Shown here: in pieces, positions 33,551 to 41,568 of the stretch
Layout: each line of letters starts with the position of its first letter
Numbering within the stretch: position 1 is the stretch's first letter
Origin: Clostridiales bacterium
GTDB lineage: Bacteria > Bacillota > Clostridia > Christensenellales > Aristaeellaceae
Reading direction: 5' to 3'
DNA length: 53,085 nucleotides
Assembly: GCA_012521895.1 (NCBI GenBank)
Contig: JAAYLK010000078.1
Location: forward strand, 1 to 53,085
Program-made: the position numbers and the translations under genes
The notes under the pieces: generated by a model
The model's database searches: none
The model's input: only the letters and a program-made list of their open reading frames with translations
Told to the model about the DNA's origin: nothing

Positions 33551-34510
33551 ATGCCCCTCAAACCAATCCTGATGACCCCGGCTTACCGCCATGGCAGCAT
33601 GACGCCCTGGGGCGGGGACCAATTGCAACCGCTGTACAACAAAGCTGTCCCCGGGGAACACACCGGGGAGAGCCTGGAATTGTCCGCCATCCCCGGCCTT
33701 GAAAGCCGGGATGAGATTGGCCGGACGCTGACAGAGCTGATTGAGAACTTCGGAGAAAAGCTCATCGGCACCAAGGTGGGCAGCCCTTTTCCCCTGCTGT
33801 TGAAACTGATAGACGCCAGGGAGCAGCTGAGCGTGCAGGTGCACCCGGATGACGCCTATGCCAAAGAGCACCACGGCAAACTGGGCAAGAACGAGGCCTG
33901 GGTGATTTTGCACGCGGCGCCGGGCGCCGAGCTCATCATGGGGCTGAAGGACGGCGTCACCAAAGAACAGCTGTGGGAAAAGTCCCTGGAAGGCCGGGCG
34001 GTGGAAGGCCTGCTGAACAAAGTGAAGGTCCAATCAGGCGATGTGTTCTACATCCCCGCGGGCACGGTGCACGCCATCGGGGGCGGCCTGGTGCTGTATG
34101 AAATCCAGCAGTCCAGCGACCTCACCTACCGCCTGTATGACTGGGGCAGGGTGGACGCGCAGGGCAAGGGCCGTGAGCTGCACCTGGAGCACTCCATCAA
34201 CGTGACCACGCCCGCCTCCCACCCCCAAAGCGCCATGGCGGACCTGCTCCAAAAAGATGGCAGCGGCACGGTGGAGCGGATGCTGGACACGCCCTTCTTT
34301 CAACTGGACAGGCTAAGCCACTGCCATGGGCTGAAACTGCAGCCTGACTTGGATCGCTTTTCCGTCATCACCGCCCTTGAGCCAATGTCCCTCCACTTTG
34401 ACGGTGAAAAAATACAGGTGGCTGCCGGTCAGACCGTGATGCTGCCCGCGGACGGCTATGCCTTGACCTTGGAAGGGGCTTCAGCCCTGATGGCAAGGCC
34501 TGCAATCTAA
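33551..34510 (+). CDS. manA: Mannose-6-phosphate isomerase, class I
   Basis: 319 residues, the short Bacillus-like form. Interconverts mannose 6-phosphate and fructose 6-phosphate. Cupin zinc ligands: SVQVHPDDAYA (about 95-105, Gln and His), GKNEAWVIL (about 113-121, Glu) and IPAGTVHAIGGG (about 171-182, His). The substrate-side arginine lies in SSDLTYRLYDWGR (about 191-203). It follows the DUF1667 gene by three bases and is closed by a two-way terminator. Confidence 0.92.
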   Translation: MPLKPILMTPAYRHGSMTPWGGDQLQPLYNKAVPGEHTGESLELSAIPGLESRDEIGRTLTELIENFGEKLIGTKVGSPFPLLLKLIDAREQLSVQVHPDDAYAKEHHGKLGKNEAWVILHAAPGAELIMGLKDGVTKEQLWEKSLEGRAVEGLLNKVKVQSGDVFYIPAGTVHAIGGGLVLYEIQQSSDLTYRLYDWGRVDAQGKGRELHLEHSINVTTPASHPQSAMADLLQKDGSGTVERMLDTPFFQLDRLSHCHGLKLQPDLDRFSVITALEPMSLHFDGEKIQVAAGQTVMLPADGYALTLEGASALMARPAI

Positions 34511-34530
34511 AGAAGATTAAAATAATAATA

Positions 34531-34560
34531 GGGGCTGCCGCATAACGCGGTAGCCCCTTT
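34531..34560. terminator. Bidirectional terminator between manA and pntB
   Basis: GGGGCTgCCGC (34531-34541) pairs with GCGGtAGCCCC (34547-34557). TTTGCTT follows on the plus strand and TATTATTATTTT on the minus strand, so it can serve both converging genes. Confidence 0.8.
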
Positions 34561-34577
34561 GCTTGGTGTAGTATCGC

Positions 34578-36014
34578 TTAGGCGTTCGCCAGCAGCTTGT
34601 CCAGGCTGGCTTTGGCGTCGCCCAGCAGCAGCAGGACATTGGCCTGGCCCGCGTAGAGGGGGTTGTCCACCCCGGCGTAACCGGGCTTGGTGTCAAAATT
34701 GCAGATGATGAGGCGCTGGGCCTTGCCGGCGTCCAGGATGGGCATGCCATAAATGGGCGTGCCTTCCGCGGTGTTGGCGGCCGGGTTGACCACATCGTTG
34801 GCGCCGATGACGATGACCAGGTCAGTCTGCGGGAAGTCGGCGTTGATGTCGTCCATTTCAAAGAGCAGGTCATAGGGAATGTCCACCTCGGCCAGCAGCA
34901 CGTTCATGTGCCCGGGCATGCGGCCCGCAACCGGGTGGATGGCAAAGCGCACCTGCTTGCCCGTTTGCTGGAAGCGGTCGGACAGCTGCTTGACCTTTTC
35001 CTGGGCCTGGGACAGCGCCATGCCGTAGCCGGGGATGATGATGACCTTCCTGGCCTCCGTCAGCCACTGGGGCAGGTCGCTTTCTGTGGGCAGCGCTGGA
35101 GCGCTTTTTTCAGGGTTTTCTTCAATGACAGTGTCAGAAGCGGTTTCCTGAGCCAGGGGCGCCGGGGCAGCCGGTTCCGCCTTGGGGACAGGCGCGGGCT
35201 TGTTGGCGCCGCCAAAGAGGATGGCGCCCAGTTTGCGGTTCATGGCGCGGCACATGATCTGCGTCAGCAGCAAGCCGGAGGAGCCCACGATGCCGCCCAC
35301 GGCCACCAGCAGCACATCGCCCAGGGCCATGCCCGCGATGGCGGCCGCAACGCCTGAGGTGGAGTTGAGCAGGCTGATGGTGATGGGCATGTCCGCCCCG
35401 CCCACGCGGATGGCGAACAGCCAGCCAAAGACCAGGCCCGCGATGCCCAGCAGGGCGCACAGCAGCACGCTGTTGGCATTTGGCCTTAAGGGAATCAGCA
35501 CCACCAGCACCAGGACCACCAGGATGGAGAAGGCGGACAACAGCTGGTGCCCGGGCAGCACTACCGGCTTTTGGGGCATCTTGCCGTGCAGCTTCAGCGC
35601 AGCCACCAGGGAGCCGGAGAAGGTGATGGCGCCCACCGCCATGGCCAGGGCCGCGGTGGTGAGTTCAAAGGCGTTTTGGTTGGGGATGACGGCAATTGTG
35701 AGGATGGCGGCGATGGAGGAAGCCAGGCCGCCCAGGCCGTTGAGCAGGCCCACCATCTGGGGCATCTGAATCATTTTGACTTTGATGGTCATAAAGATGC
35801 TGAGCAAGCTGCCAATCGCCAGGCCCAGGATGATGAAGACCAAGCCTCTTTGCAAGTCGGTGCGCAGCAGGGTGACCACGATGGCCGCCAGCATGCACAG
35901 GGCGCTGACGCGGTTGCCCGCGGGCGCGGTTTTGACATCGCTCATCAGCTTGATGCCATACAGCACACCGATGCTGAGCAGGGCGGAGATGATGTAATAC
36001 ACAGTGTTGCTCAT
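34578..36014 (-). CDS. pntB: Proton-translocating NAD(P) transhydrogenase subunit beta
   Basis: 478 residues. About nine membrane segments (1-270) form the proton channel with PntAB. A variable linker rich in Pro, Ala and Glu (about 275-325) follows. The C-terminal NADP(H)-binding domain III carries IIPGYGMALSQAQEKV (about 336-351) and VIGANDVVNPAA (about 418-429). Uses the proton gradient to reduce NADP with NADH. Its start overlaps the pntAB stop by four bases. Last gene of the three-gene operon. Confidence 0.95.
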   Translation of the reverse strand: MSNTVYYIISALLSIGVLYGIKLMSDVKTAPAGNRVSALCMLAAIVVTLLRTDLQRGLVFIILGLAIGSLLSIFMTIKVKMIQMPQMVGLLNGLGGLASSIAAILTIAVIPNQNAFELTTAALAMAVGAITFSGSLVAALKLHGKMPQKPVVLPGHQLLSAFSILVVLVLVVLIPLRPNANSVLLCALLGIAGLVFGWLFAIRVGGADMPITISLLNSTSGVAAAIAGMALGDVLLVAVGGIVGSSGLLLTQIMCRAMNRKLGAILFGGANKPAPVPKAEPAAPAPLAQETASDTVIEENPEKSAPALPTESDLPQWLTEARKVIIIPGYGMALSQAQEKVKQLSDRFQQTGKQVRFAIHPVAGRMPGHMNVLLAEVDIPYDLLFEMDDINADFPQTDLVIVIGANDVVNPAANTAEGTPIYGMPILDAGKAQRLIICNFDTKPGYAGVDNPLYAGQANVLLLLGDAKASLDKLLANA

Positions 36015-36313
36015 TGCCCTGCCTCCTCATGCGCCTTGCCGCCCTTGAACATGCGCAGCATGCGGTCGGTGACGCCAAAGCCTGAGACCACGTTGATGAC
36101 GGCGGCCACCAAGCCCAGGACGCCCAGCAGCTGGCCTAAGAGGGTATCAGCCGCCGCGGTCACCGCGATGACGCCCAGCAGGGTGATGCCGGACAGGGCG
36201 TTCATCCCGCTCATCAAGGGGGTGTGCAAAAGGCTGGGCACAGCGTTGATCAGTTTGTAGCCCAGCAGGGTGGCTACGATGAAGACCAGGATCAGGATGA
36301 TTTCCCTGCTCAT
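36011..36313 (-). CDS. pntAB: Transhydrogenase subunit alpha-2 (membrane part)
   Basis: 100 residues with three membrane segments (about 3-19, 33-57, 60-82). It matches domain II of the alpha chain: LIFIVATLLGYKLI, PSLLHTPLMSGMNALSGI. The separate gene shows the split three-subunit form known from Rhodospirillum rubrum. Four-base overlaps link it to pntAA and pntB. Confidence 0.92.
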   Translation of the reverse strand: MSREIILILVFIVATLLGYKLINAVPSLLHTPLMSGMNALSGITLLGVIAVTAAADTLLGQLLGVLGLVAAVINVVSGFGVTDRMLRMFKGGKAHEEAGQ

Positions 36314-37467
36314 AGGCCCATCGCCTCTTTGGCGCCCTGGTGCACCACCTGGCCATCCAGCGTGGTGAGGATGCCGGCCACAATCTCATCCTGGCGGTCC
36401 AGGTTGAAACCCCCGTCCTTCACCAGGTAGTTGACGAGGTTGAACATGTTCAGCGCGAACATGCTGGTGGCGCTTTCAGGCAGCAGGCCCGGGATGTTCT
36501 TGATGCCCACCATGTGCACCTTATGAATCAGCTCGATTTCACCCGGCGGGGTCAGCTCGCAGTTGCCGCCCTGGTCAATGGAGATGTCCACGATGACGGC
36601 ACCGGGCTTCATGGTCTTGACCATGTCCTCGGTAATCAGCACGGGCGCCAGCTTGCCGGGCACCAGGGCGGACAGGAAGACCAGGTCCATTTCAGGCAGC
36701 CGTGCCGCCAGGGCGCGGCGCTCCGCCGCCAGCAGGTCCTTACTGAGGGCCTTGGCGTAGCCGCCTTCGCCCACCGCGGCCTCATCCGGCACATTCAGGT
36801 CGATGATCTGCGCGCCCAGGCTCTGGGCCTGCTCACGGGCCGCCGGGCGGATGTCCGCAGCGAACACGCGCGCGCCCAGGCGTTTGGCGGTAGCCAGCGC
36901 CTGCAGGCCGCCCACGCCGGTGCCCACAATCAGGGCGTTGATGGGCTTGATCATGCCAACGGCGGAGAAAATCTGCGGAACAAAGCGCGGCAGCAGGTTG
37001 GCGCCCATCAGCACGCCCTTGTAGCCGGCGCAGGTGGACATGGAGGTCAAAGCGTCCATGCTCTGCGCACGGGAGATGCGCGGCACGCCGTCCAGCGTCA
37101 GCGCGATAACCCCCTTGGCCGCCAGGTTTTTGACCATCTGGTGGTTGGAGGGGGCGGCGGGATGGATAAAGGTAATCAGGTACTGGCCGGGGTGCATCAA
37201 ATCCACCTCGTGCACACCGGTCTGCTTGTTCATTTGCGGCTCTTTGACTTTCAATATCAACTCGGAGCGCTCATAGACTTCCCTGGCGCTGTCCACAATC
37301 TGCGCGCCGGCGGACTGGTACTGGTCATCATGAAAAAAGGAACCCTCGCCGGCGTCTTTTTCCACCAGCACCGTATGGCCCATGCTAATGTAGCGGGCGC
37401 ATACCTCGGGCGTCGCGGCGACACGGTTTTCAGCGTGCATGATCTCCTTAGGAACACCGATGATCAT
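36310..37467 (-). CDS. pntAA: Transhydrogenase subunit alpha-1 (NAD-binding)
   Basis: About 385 residues. Soluble domain I, related to alanine dehydrogenase. Features: MIIGVPKEIMHAENRVAATP at the start, RAQSMDALTSM (about 126-136), GTGVGGLQALATAKRLGA (about 178-195, Rossmann loop) and VDISIDQGGNCE (about 285-296). Two in-frame ATGs exist; the second (37467) is eight bases from AGGGGG while the first (37473) is two, so the second is preferred. It heads the pntAA-AB-B operon behind a strong promoter. Confidence 0.93.
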   Translation of the reverse strand: MIIGVPKEIMHAENRVAATPEVCARYISMGHTVLVEKDAGEGSFFHDDQYQSAGAQIVDSAREVYERSELILKVKEPQMNKQTGVHEVDLMHPGQYLITFIHPAAPSNHQMVKNLAAKGVIALTLDGVPRISRAQSMDALTSMSTCAGYKGVLMGANLLPRFVPQIFSAVGMIKPINALIVGTGVGGLQALATAKRLGARVFAADIRPAAREQAQSLGAQIIDLNVPDEAAVGEGGYAKALSKDLLAAERRALAARLPEMDLVFLSALVPGKLAPVLITEDMVKTMKPGAVIVDISIDQGGNCELTPPGEIELIHKVHMVGIKNIPGLLPESATSMFALNMFNLVNYLVKDGGFNLDRQDEIVAGILTTLDGQVVHQGAKEAMGL

Positions 37468-37507
37468 CTTCATTTCCCCCTGTGTTTATATGCTTCGTGC
37501 TGCCCTC

Positions 37508-37536
37508 ATTATACAAGCAGAACAGAAAGAATACAA
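37508..37536 (-). promoter_or_regulatory. Promoter of the pnt operon
   Basis: Minus-strand TTGTAT (37531-37536), 17 bases, TATAAT (37508-37513), about 40 bases before the start. Confidence 0.7.
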
Positions 37537-37569
37537 CAATGAATATTTTATGCAGGCCTTGGAATGAAG

Positions 37570-37597
37570 ATGCACCCCGCAAGAAGGCGGGGTGCAT
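37570..37597 (-). terminator. Terminator-like hairpin after GH4 gene
   Basis: Perfect 11-bp stem ATGCACCCCGC (37570-37580) and GCGGGGTGCAT (37587-37597), 25 bases past the stop of the GH4 gene. The following tract CTTCATTCC is a poor U run, so termination may be partial. It stands just upstream of the pnt promoter. Confidence 0.6.
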
Positions 37598-37621
37598 GAA
37601 AAAGCATTGCGGGCCCTTGGT

Positions 37622-38944
37622 TTATGCCTTGAACTGGGGCAGCCAGGGCTCAAACTGGGTGAACATTTCATCCATCATGGCCTTGATTTCCCTGAGGCTT
37701 AAAACGGCGGAGGTGAGCGGGTCAAAGCAGATGGCCTGGTAGACCAGGTCACGGTTGCCCGTCAGGCTGGCTTCCACCGCCATCTCCTCAATCTGGGCGG
37801 AGATGCTGCACAGCAAGCCCAATTGCTTGGGCAGAGGCCCCACATGGATGGCTTCCAGGCCCCGGCGGCTGGCCAGCACGGGCACCTCCACGCAGCAGCC
37901 TTCGGGCAGGTTGTCAATCAGCCTGGTGTTGCGCACGTTGCCGTTGAACTTGAACATGGTGTGGTCGCCAAAGATGGCGTTGAAGATGGAGGCGGCGTAC
38001 TCATGGCCGCGGCCCAGCTCCACCGGGCGCTCAAACCAATCCTCAATCTCCTTTTTCCAGGTGTGTTTCTTTCCCTTGTACTCATCCAGGATGTAGGCAT
38101 AGGCCCCCGGGTTCCAGCCGGTGCCATGGGTGCAGTATTCCTCAATCAGGTCCGGGCGTTTGCGGAACCAGGAGACATACTCGCTGTTGTGGCCGGAGGA
38201 CTCGGTGACATAGTAGCCCAGCGCCAGGTACATCTCATTGCGGACGATCTCTTCTTTGTAAATCTCCGGGTTTTCACGGATGGCCTTGTCAATGAGGGGG
38301 TAGACGTCTTTTCCGTTGTGCAGGAAGTCCAGGTAGAAGGCCTGGTGGTTGATGCCGGCGCAGGTGTAGGAAATCTCATCATCGGGGATGCCGATCCAGC
38401 GCGCCAGCATGCTGGCCGTGCCCTGGACGCTGTGGCAAAGGCCGGTAGTGACCAGCTTGGGGTATTTCTCCTGCACCACGCGGCAGAGCATGGCCATGGG
38501 GTTGGTGTAGTTGAGGTAGACCGCATCCGGGCAGTAGCGGTTGATGTCCTCGGCGATGTCCAGGATGGGGTTCACCGTGCGCAGAAAGCGGAAGATACCG
38601 CTGGGTCCGCGGGTGTCGCCTACGTTGGTATCCACGCCGTACTTCTTGGGAATCAGGATGTCGTGCTGCCAGACATCCACATCGCCAGCCAAAATGGTGG
38701 TGACCACGCCGTCCGCGTGCAGCAGGGCTTCCTTGCGGTCCAGGGTGGCGATGACACGGGCCTTGTACTTGCCCGCGTCGACGATGCGCTGCACCGCCTT
38801 GGTGATGGTGGTCAGCCGCTCCTCATTGATGTCCATCAAGGCGATGGTGGCGTCCTCAAACGCCGGGAATGACAGTAGGTCCCTGATTAAACCGCGGGTA
38901 AAACCAAAGCTGCCCGCGCCGATAAATGCGATTTTTTTGGACAT
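37622..38944 (-). CDS. melA: GH4 alpha-galactosidase (MelA family)
   Basis: About 440 residues from [15 protein letters not shown], with AAAAGGAG upstream; the longer frame lacks this site. GH4 enzymes need NAD and a divalent metal and act by a redox-assisted elimination. The N-terminal Rossmann loop is [15 protein letters not shown] (5-19). NYTNPMAM (about 147-154) and the metal cysteine in CHSVQGT (about 171-177) follow. The CHSVQ form marks the alpha-galactosidase branch rather than phospho-glucosidases. GINHQAF (about 199-205) is typical. It is divergent from a MFS transporter that may import its substrate. It has a TATACT box at 38992-38997 beside a perfect CTGCATGCAG palindrome (38984-38993). 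Confidence 0.88.
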   Translation of the reverse strand: MSKKIAFIGAGSFGFTRGLIRDLLSFPAFEDATIALMDINEERLTTITKAVQRIVDAGKYKARVIATLDRKEALLHADGVVTTILAGDVDVWQHDILIPKKYGVDTNVGDTRGPSGIFRFLRTVNPILDIAEDINRYCPDAVYLNYTNPMAMLCRVVQEKYPKLVTTGLCHSVQGTASMLARWIGIPDDEISYTCAGINHQAFYLDFLHNGKDVYPLIDKAIRENPEIYKEEIVRNEMYLALGYYVTESSGHNSEYVSWFRKRPDLIEEYCTHGTGWNPGAYAYILDEYKGKKHTWKKEIEDWFERPVELGRGHEYAASIFNAIFGDHTMFKFNGNVRNTRLIDNLPEGCCVEVPVLASRRGLEAIHVGPLPKQLGLLCSISAQIEEMAVEASLTGNRDLVYQAICFDPLTSAVLSLREIKAMMDEMFTQFEPWLPQFKA

Positions 38945-39044
38945 GGCCTGCTCCTTTTCACTTGTTCTCGCGCCCGCGCGATGCTGCATGCAGTATAGCC
39001 TATTTTGAAGCGCCGCGCACCTTCATTTTTTTACCTTGACCGCC

Positions 39045-39072
39045 TTGACAAGCAGGCCGTACAACGTATGAT
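39045..39072 (+). promoter_or_regulatory. Promoter of MFS transporter gene
   Basis: TTGACA (39045-39050), 16 bases, TATGAT (39067-39072), 31 bases before the ATG. Confidence 0.6.
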
Positions 39073-39086
39073 GGAAACGGTTTCCC
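39072..39086. promoter_or_regulatory. LacI/CcpA-type operator-like palindrome
   Basis: TGGAAACGGTTTCCC directly downstream of the -10, with arms GGAAAC and GTTTCC. It fits a cre-like site (WTGNAANCGNWNNCW) at all but the last base. A bound LacI-family protein would block the MFS gene. Confidence 0.5.
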
Positions 39087-39102
39087 ATTGCCGGAGGACA
39101 GC

Positions 39103-40362
39103 ATGAACGCACACAAACAATCCACTTTCAGACTGGAAGTCATTTTCGCCGGGATGCACTCCACCTATTGGCTGAGCATGTGCGCCTTCTCAGGCTTCAT
39201 GGCGGTGTACCTCAACCACTACGGCTTCTCCGATGCCCTGGTGGGCATCACCGCTTCATTGACCTCGCTGATCACCATCGCCTACCAGCTGGGCATCTCC
39301 TCCTTTTCAGACGCCAACAGCCACATTTCCTTAAAGCGCATCATCACCCTGATTTACCTGGTCATCCTGGGGCTGGTGGCAATGTTGGCCCTGGTGCCGC
39401 TGCCCATGGTGCTGATGATGCTGGCCTATGCCATCGCCGGCGGCCTGGCAAACGGCATGCCGGGCTTGTACAACGCGCAAATCATGCAATTTGTCAATGC
39501 AGGCATCCCGGTGAACTTCGGCTGGCCGCGCGGGGTGAGCGCCCTGGTGTACGCGGCCGCGGCCTACCTGCTGGGCTTGCTGCTGGAGAGCTTCTCCCCC
39601 AGCATCTTAATGCCCATCGTCCTCTTGTGCATCACCCTGGCCACGCTGATGGTGCTGGTGATGCCGCGGCCGGACCAACTGACCGACGACCAGGCCATCG
39701 AAGGCCTGGCGGAGCCCATCCAAAAAACCAGCTTCCTGCAGATGCTCAAAACCAACCGCGTCATCCGCTTCTTTTTGCTGTCAGGCTTTTTCATGAGCGC
39801 CGGGCAGTCCAACATGATGCTGTTTTTATACCGCGTGGTGGAATCAAAAGGCGGCGGGGAGGCCGCCCTAGGCCTGGCCATGTTTTTACAGGCCGGGGTG
39901 GAGATGCCCGCCATGTTCCTCTCACCCTTTTTGCTCAAGCGCTTTCGTGCCCGCGCGGTGCTGAGCGTGTCGGTCGCCTTTTATTTCATCAAGGCGCTCA
40001 TCATCTTCCTGGCCGGCAACATCTATGTGCTCTACCTGGCGATGGCCACCAGCATCTTCTGCTTTGGCCTGTACGGCATCGCTTCGGTTTATTTTGTCAA
40101 CAGCATTGTCCGGCAAAACGAGCGGGTGCGCGCCCAGTCCCTGATTTCCGTGTTCAGCGCGATGGCCGCGGTGCTGGGCAATTTCGCCGCCGGCTGGGTG
40201 GTGCAAAGCTTTGGCATCAGCGCCCTCAACCTGATTTGCGTGGTGCTGCAGCTGATCGCGGCCTTGCTGATGCTGATTTGCGCCAGGCTGCACGACGAAC
40301 AGGAAAAACAGCAGCTGCCCCAGGGCGCGCTGCCATTTCCGCTGCCGTTTATCAGGAAATAA
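39103..40362 (+). CDS. MFS transporter, sugar-type
   Basis: About 419 residues, twelve predicted membrane segments. Start at MNAHKQSTFRLEV, chosen because CGGAGG lies six bases ahead; a TTG 15 bases earlier is open but lacks a site. The layout resembles the oligosaccharide:proton symporter/MFS_1-like group (NFGWPRGVSALVYAAAAYLLG). It lies divergent from the GH4 alpha-galactosidase gene, so an alpha-galactoside is a plausible substrate (inference). Its stop codon abuts the stop of the converging minus-strand permease with no spacer and no terminator. Confidence 0.85.
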   Translation: MNAHKQSTFRLEVIFAGMHSTYWLSMCAFSGFMAVYLNHYGFSDALVGITASLTSLITIAYQLGISSFSDANSHISLKRIITLIYLVILGLVAMLALVPLPMVLMMLAYAIAGGLANGMPGLYNAQIMQFVNAGIPVNFGWPRGVSALVYAAAAYLLGLLLESFSPSILMPIVLLCITLATLMVLVMPRPDQLTDDQAIEGLAEPIQKTSFLQMLKTNRVIRFFLLSGFFMSAGQSNMMLFLYRVVESKGGGEAALGLAMFLQAGVEMPAMFLSPFLLKRFRARAVLSVSVAFYFIKALIIFLAGNIYVLYLAMATSIFCFGLYGIASVYFVNSIVRQNERVRAQSLISVFSAMAAVLGNFAAGWVVQSFGISALNLICVVLQLIAALLMLICARLHDEQEKQQLPQGALPFPLPFIRK

Positions 40363-41568
40363 TCAACCCCTGGCGCTGACTTTTTTGTAGAAGTTGGTCA
40401 GCGGCACCAGCAGCAAGGCGCCGGCCAGCAGGCACAGCACCGTGATGTAGCCAAGAAGGGTACGCAAAAAGTGCCCTTCTTTGGTGTGCATTTGCAATAG
40501 CGCTGTGGCGCTTGCGCGGTTGTTCCAGAAGGTGCGGGCAATCTCCTTGGGCTCCACCAAGATGGCGGGCACCCACTCCGGAAAAACATACACCGGGGCC
40601 AGCAACTGGGTGAAGGCGACCAGCAGCACCAAAAGCGCCGCGCCAAAGCTGAGGGCGATCAAGGCGCCGGTGAGCACATAACGCGGCCACAGCCTGCTGA
40701 TGTATTCGCTTTGCAAGCGCTCCCGGTTTTTCTCAAGCAGGGCTGTTGAGAAACGCCGCGCCAGCTGAAACCCGATGAGCGACACAAACATGCCCAGCAG
40801 GCACAGCAGGACGCGCACGGGCAGGGCGGCGCGGTATTTTTCTTTGACCAGGTCCACCACCTGACCGCCGCTTTGCCAGGCCTGCAGCGACTTGCCAAGG
40901 CCCGCCCGGGTGCCGGCGCCTCCCAGGGGCCTCACCTGCGCGGTCATCACTTCCCAGGTAGGCTGGGTCTCAAAGGCCTTCAGCGGCACCATCAGGCCGT
41001 AGTCGGCCCGCTCGCCCACCGTGCGGTTGTGGCGGGTGATGCCCACCACGGTAAAGACCTGGTCGTCCAAGGTGAACTGCATGTCCACCGGGTTGCCCTG
41101 GCGAAACAGGGCGATGGCCAGCCCTTCATCGATGACCGCCGAGGGCGTCCCCAGGTCCACTTCCTCCTGGTACAGCTGCCGGCCATTGACGAGCACCTTG
41201 TCTTCCAGTGTGTGGCGGGCGCCATAAAGCGCGGTCAGTTCAGCCGTGGCGCTGCCGCCGTTTTCCACGGTCAGGGCAGCGCCTCCCTGGTGCGCAGAGA
41301 GCGCGGCAGCCTGGATGGAAGCCTGCTGCTCATCCAGGAAGGAATTCCAGGATTTCATAAAGAGGTCCAGCTTGCCTGGCAGCTCCGCCTGGGGCGTGCC
41401 CTGGCCGGCCTGGCCTTCCTCCCCGCCCTGCTGTGTTTCTTCCGCGGCGGAGAAGTCCGGCGGCAGGAAGACATACTGGATGAGGGAGGGCACCTGATGC
41501 GCCTGCATGACAAACAGCGCTGTCAGCCCCAGCAAAAGGACCAGCAAGATCCAGCGTTTAATCGACAT
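40363..41568 (-). CDS. MacB/FtsX-like permease without cognate ATPase
   Basis: 401 residues. Topology: one N-terminal membrane segment (about 5-22), an extracytoplasmic domain of about 230 residues, then three membrane segments (about 250-270, 300-333, 370-392). That is the MacB pattern. The outer domain has the MacB periplasmic core flavour (VLVNGRQLYQEEVDLG, IALFRQGNPVDMQFTLDDQVFTVVGI…). MacB permeases are mechanotransmitters worked by a LolD-like ATPase. None is encoded here. Last gene of the five-gene operon; it overlaps the adaptor by 11 bases, so they surely function together. Confidence 0.75.
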   Translation of the reverse strand: MSIKRWILLVLLLGLTALFVMQAHQVPSLIQYVFLPPDFSAAEETQQGGEEGQAGQGTPQAELPGKLDLFMKSWNSFLDEQQASIQAAALSAHQGGAALTVENGGSATAELTALYGARHTLEDKVLVNGRQLYQEEVDLGTPSAVIDEGLAIALFRQGNPVDMQFTLDDQVFTVVGITRHNRTVGERADYGLMVPLKAFETQPTWEVMTAQVRPLGGAGTRAGLGKSLQAWQSGGQVVDLVKEKYRAALPVRVLLCLLGMFVSLIGFQLARRFSTALLEKNRERLQSEYISRLWPRYVLTGALIALSFGAALLVLLVAFTQLLAPVYVFPEWVPAILVEPKEIARTFWNNRASATALLQMHTKEGHFLRTLLGYITVLCLLAGALLLVPLTNFYKKVSARG

